From Nitrospira sp. (GTDB taxonomy: Bacteria > Nitrospirota > Nitrospiria > Nitrospirales > Nitrospiraceae), in NCBI GenBank assembly GCA_018242665.1, contig JAFEBL010000006.1, positions 124,001 to 188,000 on the forward strand: a stretch of 64,000 nt of DNA. Direction: 5' to 3'. The notes beneath the pieces were generated by a model that was given only the letters and a program-made list of their open reading frames with translations, searched no databases and was not told the DNA's origin. A program made the position numbers and the translations under genes. Below are positions 56,835 to 64,000 of the stretch, piece after piece. Numbering within the stretch: the first letter of the stretch is position 1; each line of letters begins with the position of its first letter.

Positions 56835-57596
56835 ATGAAACAACGCATTGATCGCTGTGTCCTGTTCGTCGTCTGTTCTCTCGCCTCATGGTGGGGCGCT
56901 GCATCCTTGAGCGCCTGGTCGGCGGACCCAACCGGAGATCCTGCCACCGGACAAATCTTGGAACAGATCATCGAGCGCTACATCCGCAACCATCCCGAGG
57001 TCATCGAACAATCCTTGCAGGCGTTGGAAACCAGACGGGCTGCAGAGGAGCAACAACGACAGAAGGCCGCGATCGCAACCCACCAGCAGGAGTTGCTTCA
57101 CGATCCGGACTCCCCGGTCAGCGGGAACCGAGCCGGCGACATCACGGTCGTGGAGTTTTTTGATTATCGCTGCGGGTATTGCAAACGGGCTGCTTCAGCC
57201 TTGACGGAACTACAACAACAGGATGGCGGTGTCCGTGTGGTCTATAAGGACTTTCCGATTCTCGGCGAGACGTCAGAATTGGCTGCGAAAGCGGCGCTGG
57301 CCTCACATCTGCAAGGTAAGCACCAAGCATTCCACGAAGCTCTTCTGGCCGCGAAGGATGATCTCACAAAAGAACAGCTCTTTCGGATTGCCCAGCGGAT
57401 AGGCTTGGACGTGAATCAGCTTGATAGAGATATCAATAGACCAGAATGGCAAACGGTAATCGAGCGTAACCGGCGCCTTGCGAAAACCCTTGGTATCAGT
57501 GGCACGCCCGCATTCATCGTCGGCAAGGAATTGGTACCAGGGGCGCTGGATGTGAAGATGCTACAAGACCTGGTCGCACAGGGACGAGGGAAGTAA
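56835..57596 (+). CDS. DsbA-family thioredoxin-fold disulfide oxidoreductase
   Basis: This 253-aa protein has its start at MKQRIDRCVLF after CGGAGG. A signal peptide (about 1-30) and a helical N-terminal part (EQIIERYIRNHPEVIEQSLQALETRRA) resemble Com1/BdbD-type proteins. The active site CGYC (FFDYRCGYCKRAA) is followed by VVYKDFPILGETSELAAKAAL and GTPAFIVGKELV (cis-Pro). It oxidises or isomerises periplasmic disulfides. It converges with the multicopper oxidase gene. Confidence 0.92.
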   Translation: MKQRIDRCVLFVVCSLASWWGAASLSAWSADPTGDPATGQILEQIIERYIRNHPEVIEQSLQALETRRAAEEQQRQKAAIATHQQELLHDPDSPVSGNRAGDITVVEFFDYRCGYCKRAASALTELQQQDGGVRVVYKDFPILGETSELAAKAALASHLQGKHQAFHEALLAAKDDLTKEQLFRIAQRIGLDVNQLDRDINRPEWQTVIERNRRLAKTLGISGTPAFIVGKELVPGALDVKMLQDLVAQGRGK

Positions 57597-57686
57597 CGAG
57601 TTTTGGCAAGGATTTCTTCGGGAGCTCGGGGACCCTGGCGGGCCCCCAGCGTACGACGACGTGTTGACATCTCCCTGAAAGCACAA

Positions 57687-57716
57687 CTGCGGGAGAGCAC
57701 TTGGGCTCTCCCGCAG
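57687..57716. terminator. Bidirectional terminator hairpin
   Basis: A 12-bp perfect stem (57687-57698 with 57705-57716) lies between the convergent DsbA and multicopper oxidase genes. A second GGCGGCC/GGCCGCC stem sits at 57749-57776 next to the oxidase stop. Together they could end both transcripts. Confidence 0.65.
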
Positions 57717-57785
57717 TCTGGTGATTAGGACCGGCGCTGCATCCATACGGCGGCCCCTTCGGAGGAAGAGGCCGCCGCCCTCACC

Positions 57786-60700
57786 TTATTGGATGAGATG
57801 TGACGTCTTGGAGGCGTGTGCCTCTCCGGACTCAGATCCCGCCCGCTTGACGGAAGGTGCCTGCTGGCTCAACGGCAGAATCCGTTGATCATCCGCCGGC
57901 AACACCTTCAACAGACCCCATTGACCCGATTGGGCATAGGGCAACCGCTGGTTGCTCCACACATAATCCCCCGGCTGACGGAAGCTTCCGCCTGCGGCAG
58001 GGATGAAGGCATCCAGCGATTCCGACGCCGAGAACTCCACGACGCTGATCTGATCGGCGCCGCGCATGAACGGCTCGATCGGCCATTCATGTTTTTCCAC
58101 ACTGAACATGCCGTTCTGTTCATTGCTCGCACCGAACACATGGATGCGCACGGGATCTCCCGCATGCGCTTCGATGAGCGGCGTGGCAATGCTTTCCGGC
58201 TTGTCCACCGAGCAGGGCTGGAACACCTTGCCCAGCGAGCATCCGCTGGCTTCACGGAACTTATAGGGTTCCGAACGGTAGTTCACGGCCGTCAGTCCCG
58301 CCGTGTTTTGCACGTAGGGCATGAAGCTCGTTCCGATGATGTTGTCTTCGTCTTGGAAGAACAGCGCCACATCGCGATAGTTCTGGCGATGTTCGTAGCC
58401 CTGGATCGTCCGGTCCACGATGACATCGGCGACCCAGCTGTTCTTCGTGGAAATGTCCGCACCGGTCTTCGGATCGCGATAGGTCGCCCCCTTGGGTCCG
58501 ATCACAATACCGCCATACAACCCGTTACGCGGATTGGTCATGACATTCCCCCAATCCCACACCAGAGACGCAGTCTCTCCGATGAACGGATCGGCATAGT
58601 AGGTGTACAGGCGGCTCTCACCCGGCGCGACCGTTTGCTCGCCCGGATTGTTGCCGACGTTCGCACCCAGGGAATCCTTCGGATCAAACGCGAGACCCAG
58701 CGCCGAGAACGACGCACGGCCCTGCTTCATCTTATTGCTCAACTTGACCTTGAGACAGTCCCCGACGTTTGCGCGCAACGTCAGCGGCATCGGCTGAAGG
58801 CCGGACGCCACCGTCGCCACATCCTCATCCAAGACGTAGATCTTGGCTTCGGGATTGACCATCTGAATGGTCCGCTCGAAGTCGACCTCGATGGCATCAG
58901 GAGCCTTCGGGTTCAACTTCATCGACGGGAAATCGATCGCCGACACATTGAAATGCTTCACCGGCGCATCGGCAGGACACACGGGTGGTGCTGCGGGAAT
59001 CACATTGCGCCCGCTGTATCCGGCAGGCAACTTCTGGAGATCCGCCACGTCCTTATCGAGGACGCGCAAAATACCCCAAGCGCCTTCCGAGAACTTAGAC
59101 GAACGACCATTGAAGTGAATGTAGTCACCCGCCTGCAAGCGTGGTCCGCCTGCTTGCGGAATGACCAGGTCGTATCGTTCCGCGATACCGACATGGATTG
59201 AGTTCTTCCGGTTTGCATCGCCGGCATACCGTTCCGTGAGGTAGGTATGACCGGACAGCGTCCAGACCATGCTTTCATTGGTCATGGTCTGCAACAACCG
59301 GAACACGACCGTATCCCCCAGGTAGGCTCGTAGCATCGGGGTGTACGGATCGCCATGTACAGCGCTGCTGAAGAGCTTCGACGTATCCGGATTGGCCTTC
59401 AGGCGTCCGCTGATCGGCTCTGCTCTGAAGTTGAGACCGCCGCCCGTCGTGTGGGTACCGCCGTTCAGGAACGGCATCGGCGTCATCTTGATATGGTCAG
59501 GAATCGGGAACGAGATCGTCTTCCCCGCTTCCAGGGCCACTTCCACCGGCTGACCCGGAGGATTCCCCGCGGTCACGATGTTGATCGTGTGCGGCACGCT
59601 ATCGTTCAACTGCACCAACAACTCACGGAAGCTGCCGTTCACCCCGTAGCCCACAGGCTCCGCGGTGCGGATGTCCGCCAACGGACCGCTCCGGATCGGC
59701 GCACCGGTCTTCGGATTGTGATAGGTCGAACCGACCGGCTCAACCAGCATCGTCCCGAATCCGCCGTGGCCCCAGGTAATCCGGCCCAACGCATGGTCGT
59801 GCCAGAACACGGTGCCCACATCGGAATCCACCCAGAACCGCTGTCGGACAAATTCCACCGTCACGATATCCTTCACAGGATGATCGTTCTTCAACGGCCG
59901 AACGAGCGTGATCTCGTTGCCCTTGATCGACTGAATCCGTCCGACTTCATTCCCGCCGACGTTATCCGCGCCGATGAGAATTTCGATGCCAGGATGATAC
60001 TGCGCGGCGTTCTTCAGGGTGATCACGCGATCGCCCTTCTTTCCCGCCTTCGTGAAGATGGTGTTCAGGGGCAAGGGCAAGCCCTTGTCCGTTTTCTTTT
60101 CCAACATCGTGAACGGGCGCACCGACTGTTCGTTCGAGAAGCCGGTGATCACGCCGTCCGACGACTGATTGTCGAACTGCAGGAAGTGCCAGTGGGTGTT
60201 GACCTTCGACGCGTGGAAATTGCCGAAGTCGTCGTCATCCCACTCGCTGGTCAACATCCAATCGACGCAATCATAGATGTTCGACCGCACGACCAACGGG
60301 AACCGCAGGTCGTTGTTCTTGCGAATGGCCGCTTCCTCTTCATGTAACACATAGATCAACCCGCCTTCGTCCATGATGGCCGGGGTGTCGCCCTGCTTGT
60401 CGGCGAGCATCATCGGCGTATGGATGAAGTGCACGTTGTATTTCTTCGAGCCGGCATTCTCCGGGCACAGGCTCCAGCGTCCGTTCTCACCCGGCTTGGC
60501 GGGATAGGAACTCGGCTGGCCATCTTCCTCGAGGTGGATCATTTCCAACCAGGGGGATGGGTTGTGGCCCTTTGAGAATGGCACGCGGCGACCGAAGTGC
60601 GGCTTCAAGTGCGGCCAGGAGACCTTACCGGTCAACGGCTCGAACACGATCGGCAACCGCTCGCCCGGATGGGTCGATTGATACCGCGGATTCGGCACCG

Positions 60701-62663
60701 TGTTCTCAGGCTCGGTCATGGCGCGAGTACCCTGCCAGCCCCAATTCAGCACGCTCGCGTCATAGGAGCGGGTCTGATCGCGCTCATCCTTCTTATGACC
60801 CGGAAGACCCTGCGGTGGGAATTGCATTTCCACCCAGTCCTTCAGCGTCACGATGGCCGGATCAGCCTTCCAGTCGGTCTTGCCCTTCTCCACGATCTTG
60901 AACTGCTTGCCGAACCAATCGACGGTCTTGCCGATCAACTCGTCCGACGTGACACCCACCTTGATGCGGCCCTTGCGGTCCGGCAACTCCAGCAGGTCCG
61001 GCATCACGTCATTGTGATTCGCGCCCTGCTGAATGGTGTTGTAGACACGCCAGTAGCCCCACATGCCCGCGATGTAGTGATGCGCCACGTGGCAGTGGAA
61101 GAGGAAGTCTCCAGCCAACTGCTGGCACAGACCGGAGCCGCACTCGGTTTCCAGATCCATGGTCTCGGACGGACCGATGACTTCCACGTCGACGCGATCG
61201 GACTTGGTCCGGATCACGGGATACTTGACGGGACCGTTCTTCGCCGCATGCCACAAGGGCATTTCGTCGATGGCGCGCGGACTCCGCGGCCAACGAATCG
61301 CGCCACCGTGCGGATGGTGCGAGTGGAACACTTCGGAACCACCGTGGACCAGCCGGAACTTGGCCGGGTCACCGAGGTAGCTGCGCGGAATGGTCGTGGC
61401 CGGATCGCCGAACGTATAGGCGCTGTAGGCCATCGACTCATCTTCGAAACCGAAGTATTCGTGCTGCGTCTGCATGTTATCGACGCCGAACGGTTCGCTC
61501 CGATAGTTCAACGCGCGGGCCACCGGACGATACACGTCGGTGAGCGGATCGCGCTGCGGGATGAAGTCGCCCTTCTTGTTCAATGGACGGAACGCTTCGT
61601 CGCCGACCTCATGATAGAACAGCACAAATTCCCGGAAGTCCGGGCCGCTGCCGTTCTTGATGATCGCCTGCCAGCCGCTCTTGGTCGGCTTGGGGTCGCC
61701 CGTTCCGAGCGGTTCGAGGTATTCAGATCCCTTCGGTTCGATCACGAAGGATCCGAAGAGGCCCATCACAGTCAACTCACGATCGTTGCTGTAGGAATGG
61801 AACTGGCGGCTGCCCTCCTGCTGAGTCGGGGGGATATACCATTCCATCTCCACAGCCTTGCCCTTGGCCGCAATGCTGTCGGGATTGGTGGTCGTGGCCG
61901 GCTGTCCCGTGGCCGACATGACCATGCTTGAACCATGGATGTTCAAGCTGACTTCTTCATCGCCTTCCAGCTGATTGCGGAGGGTCATCTTCACGCAATC
62001 GCCCTGGTTGCCGCGAAGGACCAGCGGCTGAATGAACTGATTCTGCAACCCGTTCATGACGCCGCCCGGATCGTAGCCTTCCTTGTCCCGCGCTTCCTTG
62101 TTCTTCGTCTCTTCGGCGCGGACCTTCTCAATGTTCTCGGTCAGCGAGTACATGTAGCCAGGATAGAAATCGAGCCACATGTTCAAGGTGATTTCCACAT
62201 TGATGGCCGACACATCGTAGCTGCGAACCGGCGCACTGGCCGGACACTTCCCGCCCATCGCGGAGACGGGCTCGGCGCCGCTGTTCGACATCAACAACAA
62301 ATCCTGGTTCCCGGCCCCGTACTGGTGCAACATGTTGACGTTGTTGTACTGGCCGCCGGTGCGCTGCGCCTCGGCATCATGGACCAACTGCTCGTTGATC
62401 TTCTCCATGATGCGCTGGTGCTGACGCTCCATCATCGCGGTGCGCTCGACATGCCCTTCCTTCGCATCCTCGACAATGGTCTGCCCCTTCAACTGCTCAG
62501 CCCATGCCGGCTGATTATGCGCAGTCGCATGCAGATCCGCCGCCGAAGCTACCTGGAACGCCCCGACACAGACCGATGGAAGCATGACTCCCAACAGGAG
62601 CTTCCAGGCCGCTTGGGACCTGCGCTGACTGTGTTTCTTAGGCCCGCTACGTACCGATCTCAT
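57786..62663 (-). CDS. Giant multicopper oxidase (MofA-like, possible manganese oxidase)
   Basis: This 1,625-aa protein starts at MRSVRSGPKKHSQRR with GAGGAGG upstream. The signal segment is LLLGVMLPSVCVGAFQVASA. Four copper motifs are visible: H-x-x-H-x-H in FHSHHPHGG (about 446-453), HCH-x3-H-x4-M in FLFHCHVAHHYIAGMWGYW (about 522), then HWH (about 821) and HDH in VFWHDHALGR (about 953). Canonical oxidases place the two H-x-H motifs first, so the order is permuted; the middle and last thirds add further cupredoxin-like domains. Length is near that of Leptothrix MofA (about 1,660 aa); metal oxidation (Mn or Fe) is inferred. A signal peptide places it outside the cytoplasm. Confidence 0.88.
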   Translation of the reverse strand: MRSVRSGPKKHSQRRSQAAWKLLLGVMLPSVCVGAFQVASAADLHATAHNQPAWAEQLKGQTIVEDAKEGHVERTAMMERQHQRIMEKINEQLVHDAEAQRTGGQYNNVNMLHQYGAGNQDLLLMSNSGAEPVSAMGGKCPASAPVRSYDVSAINVEITLNMWLDFYPGYMYSLTENIEKVRAEETKNKEARDKEGYDPGGVMNGLQNQFIQPLVLRGNQGDCVKMTLRNQLEGDEEVSLNIHGSSMVMSATGQPATTTNPDSIAAKGKAVEMEWYIPPTQQEGSRQFHSYSNDRELTVMGLFGSFVIEPKGSEYLEPLGTGDPKPTKSGWQAIIKNGSGPDFREFVLFYHEVGDEAFRPLNKKGDFIPQRDPLTDVYRPVARALNYRSEPFGVDNMQTQHEYFGFEDESMAYSAYTFGDPATTIPRSYLGDPAKFRLVHGGSEVFHSHHPHGGAIRWPRSPRAIDEMPLWHAAKNGPVKYPVIRTKSDRVDVEVIGPSETMDLETECGSGLCQQLAGDFLFHCHVAHHYIAGMWGYWRVYNTIQQGANHNDVMPDLLELPDRKGRIKVGVTSDELIGKTVDWFGKQFKIVEKGKTDWKADPAIVTLKDWVEMQFPPQGLPGHKKDERDQTRSYDASVLNWGWQGTRAMTEPENTVPNPRYQSTHPGERLPIVFEPLTGKVSWPHLKPHFGRRVPFSKGHNPSPWLEMIHLEEDGQPSSYPAKPGENGRWSLCPENAGSKKYNVHFIHTPMMLADKQGDTPAIMDEGGLIYVLHEEEAAIRKNNDLRFPLVVRSNIYDCVDWMLTSEWDDDDFGNFHASKVNTHWHFLQFDNQSSDGVITGFSNEQSVRPFTMLEKKTDKGLPLPLNTIFTKAGKKGDRVITLKNAAQYHPGIEILIGADNVGGNEVGRIQSIKGNEITLVRPLKNDHPVKDIVTVEFVRQRFWVDSDVGTVFWHDHALGRITWGHGGFGTMLVEPVGSTYHNPKTGAPIRSGPLADIRTAEPVGYGVNGSFRELLVQLNDSVPHTINIVTAGNPPGQPVEVALEAGKTISFPIPDHIKMTPMPFLNGGTHTTGGGLNFRAEPISGRLKANPDTSKLFSSAVHGDPYTPMLRAYLGDTVVFRLLQTMTNESMVWTLSGHTYLTERYAGDANRKNSIHVGIAERYDLVIPQAGGPRLQAGDYIHFNGRSSKFSEGAWGILRVLDKDVADLQKLPAGYSGRNVIPAAPPVCPADAPVKHFNVSAIDFPSMKLNPKAPDAIEVDFERTIQMVNPEAKIYVLDEDVATVASGLQPMPLTLRANVGDCLKVKLSNKMKQGRASFSALGLAFDPKDSLGANVGNNPGEQTVAPGESRLYTYYADPFIGETASLVWDWGNVMTNPRNGLYGGIVIGPKGATYRDPKTGADISTKNSWVADVIVDRTIQGYEHRQNYRDVALFFQDEDNIIGTSFMPYVQNTAGLTAVNYRSEPYKFREASGCSLGKVFQPCSVDKPESIATPLIEAHAGDPVRIHVFGASNEQNGMFSVEKHEWPIEPFMRGADQISVVEFSASESLDAFIPAAGGSFRQPGDYVWSNQRLPYAQSGQWGLLKVLPADDQRILPLSQQAPSVKRAGSESGEAHASKTSHLIQ

Positions 62664-62885
62664 TAGACCTACCTCCTCTTGAAACCATACAACCTCCGCA
62701 TTCCCACACTCTGCCATCGCACCCGCCGCGCACGGTGCAGGCCCGTGAAGACCTGCACCTCATGGAGTGGAAACACCAGGAGGCCGGTCCTTCGGTTTCC
62801 ACACCCTTGTTCGCGACCGCGAGACGACGGCGCACTTCACAATGCGCATGAAACGCAATGCGCATAAAAAGACGGCGGATACCAG

Positions 62886-62901
62886 AGCAACTCTCGTTCC
62901 A
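62886..62901 (-). promoter_or_regulatory. Sigma-54 promoter of the multicopper oxidase gene
   Basis: On the minus strand TGGAAC, five bases, TTGCT fits TGGCAC-N5-TTGCW with one mismatch and exact GG-N10-GC spacing. The start of transcription would be about 62875, giving a 5' leader of roughly 210 bases. A sigma-54 activator gene lies directly upstream. Confidence 0.65.
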
Positions 62902-62970
62902 GATTGGTTGCGTCAAGAAACGCAGACTTTCTTGGAGATTTCAGAGAATGGCGGGAAGGGAGGGAGCACG

Positions 62971-62992
62971 AATGGGGCAGAGTCGCCCCATT
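62971..62992. repeat. Inverted repeat AATGGGGC/GCCCCATT
   Basis: Arms at 62971-62978 and 62985-62992 with a six-base spacer lie 70-90 bases upstream of the -24 element. It could be an extra operator. No T-run suits a terminator. Confidence 0.4.
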
Positions 62993-63055
62993 AAAAAATG
63001 GCAATCAGCGAAATTATGTTGAATTCAAAGGCTGTATCGGACTGTCTGAAAAATT

Positions 63056-63081
63056 TGTCCCAATGGGACACCGATGTCCCA
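63056..63081. promoter_or_regulatory. Probable upstream activating sequence
   Basis: A 15-bp perfect palindrome TGTCCCAATGGGACA (63056-63070) is followed after four bases by a third half-site TGTCCCA (63075-63081). It sits about 155-195 bases upstream of the sigma-54 promoter, the usual position for activator binding. Confidence 0.55.
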
Positions 63082-63154
63082 TTCATGAAAACGAGCGGAG
63101 AGCCATCAGCCGTAACATACAGAGGAACGGAAAAGGCGGACAATGGACACGTTG

Positions 63155-63277
63155 AGCGTAAGGCGCAAAACGTGAAAGGTAACACGTGAAACGAAAGACG
63201 AAGAATATGACGTGAAAGATCTGAAAGAGCACGCCTCGCGTCCTACATCTCGCCTTTCACGTTTCACGTTTTACGCT
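63155..63277. repeat. CGTGAAA repeat / large imperfect hairpin
   Basis: Arms AGCGTAA (63155-63161) and TTACGCT (63271-63277), and AAAACGTGAAA (63167-63177) with TTTCACGTTTT (63262-63272), form a long inverted repeat. CGTGAAA also occurs at 63185 and 63211. The same unit appears at 8527-8604, so it is probably a dispersed intergenic element. Confidence 0.55.
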
Positions 63278-63282
63278 TCCGG

Positions 63283-64000
63283 CTAGAGCAGTTCGCGCAG
63301 CCCATGTTTTTTCACCATTCGCTCGACGGTCTTCCGATCGACCCCGGCCTCTCGAGCCGCTCGCCCCATGTGACCATCGTTCCGCTTCAGGAGTTCAAGC
63401 AGAAAACTCCGCTCGAAGGTCGTGACCGCCACCTGCTTCGCATGCTTGAAGGAGCCGGCCTCCCCGAGTCCCGCCTCGTCAATGGCGGCCTGGCGCAACC
63501 GTTCAGGCAAATGGTCGCCCGTAATCAGTGGACCGTCGGCCAATACGGCAGCCCGTTCGATGACATTTTGCAACTCGCGCACATTCCCCGGCCAGGCATA
63601 GCCGCACAGCAACTCCGTCGCGGTAGGGTCCAGATCCGGCACGAATCCCAGGGCCGTACCCTGCTGCTTCATGAATCGCCGCAAAAATTCTCGTGCCAGA
63701 ATCGGAATATCACCCTCCCGGCTTCGCAAGGGCGGCAACACAATCGGAATGACATTCAGGCGGTAGTAGAGGTCTTCGCGAAATTCCCCTCGCCGGCAGG
63801 CGGCTTCAAGATCCTGGTTTGACGCCGCGATCACCCGCACATCGATGTCCAAAAACCGGATGCCGCCGACTCGCCGCATCTGCCGCTCCTGCAAGACGCG
63901 TAACAGCCGCGACTGCAGGGTCTGGCTCATCCCGCTGACCTCGTCCAGAAAGACGGTCCCGCCCGCCGCCACTTCGAACAATCCCGGCTTGGAGACATGT
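63283..64000 (-). CDS. Sigma-54-dependent activator, C-terminal part
   Basis: This gene runs off the right edge; 239 codons are present. It begins inside the AAA+ domain (KPGLFEVAAGGTVFLDEVSG, Walker B) and continues through SRLLRVLQERQMRRVGG, the R-finger region and [18 protein letters not shown], to a Fis-type HTH (MGRAAREAGVDRKTVERMVKKHGL). The N-terminal sensory region is outside the window. It lies directly upstream of the multicopper oxidase, same strand, and the region between holds the promoter and UAS. Confidence 0.92.
   Translation of the reverse strand, partial: HVSKPGLFEVAAGGTVFLDEVSGMSQTLQSRLLRVLQERQMRRVGGIRFLDIDVRVIAASNQDLEAACRRGEFREDLYYRLNVIPIVLPPLRSREGDIPILAREFLRRFMKQQGTALGFVPDLDPTATELLCGYAWPGNVRELQNVIERAAVLADGPLITGDHLPERLRQAAIDEAGLGEAGSFKHAKQVAVTTFERSFLLELLKRNDGHMGRAAREAGVDRKTVERMVKKHGLRELL

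Noticed and set aside
57816-61931. Two long plus-strand frames (461 and 444 codons) opposite the multicopper oxidase.
   Set aside because: They are antisense to the copper motifs and lack any family signature.
1-64000. Search for tRNA, rRNA, insertion sequences and phage genes.
   Set aside because: No cloverleaf, rRNA stretch, transposase or integrase motif was recognised by eye; a dedicated tRNA scan could still reveal one.

Overview
The window is 64 kb of GC-rich chromosomal DNA, almost completely coding. No rRNA, tRNA, CRISPR array, transposase, integrase or phage gene is recognisable. Envelope and efflux proteins, sigma-54 activators, a phosphoketolase/acetate kinase pair, an NnrS-like protein and a giant MofA-sized multicopper oxidase together resemble a Nitrospira-type (Nitrospirota) genome. 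That assignment is inference from gene content; nothing here proves taxonomy. Most genes lie on the minus strand.

Layout. 1-4790: RND efflux operon (fusion protein, pump, outer-membrane factor running off the left edge). 5164-12340: an ECF42-type sigma factor gene and a minus-strand run of three DGPF/YCII proteins, two glyoxalase-fold proteins, a MoaD/ThiS-like protein, a beta-propeller protein and a DUF1579 protein, with an ECF42-like promoter in front; an SDR gene sits between sigma gene and operon. 12664-16654: a five-gene secretion cluster resembling the Fap functional-amyloid system: Gly/Asn-rich structural protein, two small secreted proteins with double-glycine sites, a periplasmic C39 peptidase and an outer-membrane barrel. 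A sigma-54 activator lies just upstream (17238-18740) and ends in its own terminator. 19403-21931: YjbQ, a DUF59 Fe-S factor, an NnrS-like protein and a hemerythrin. 22111-26917: a second RND efflux operon carrying a STAS protein and a decayed outer-membrane-factor remnant. 27162-30595: NDH-2 and a GAF-GAF sigma-54 activator.

30810-45747: mixed housekeeping and envelope genes: LemA/DUF2207, DUF1328/PRC-barrel, DUF5069, a tandem pair of TraT-like lipoproteins, an O-methyltransferase, a 1,098-aa membrane protein with a glycosidase-like C-terminal half, a GNAT, a flavin amine oxidase and small unknowns. 46038-46617: BrnTA toxin-antitoxin. 46790-50656: three envelope proteins. 50722-56215: ackA-xfp-HAD-AKR, a phosphoketolase operon. 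56385-57596: a small secreted protein and a DsbA-like thioredoxin. 57786-62663: the giant multicopper oxidase, preceded by a sigma-54 promoter and a palindromic upstream site; the adjacent activator gene runs off the right edge.

Most interesting: the Fap-like cluster, in which three secreted proteins share one C-terminal motif and two carry a GG processing site beside the C39 peptidase; the ECF42/DGPF operon with a recognisable promoter; and the multicopper oxidase with permuted copper motifs under apparent sigma-54 control. Start sites were chosen by ribosome binding sites and family alignment and are often shorter than the longest open frame.
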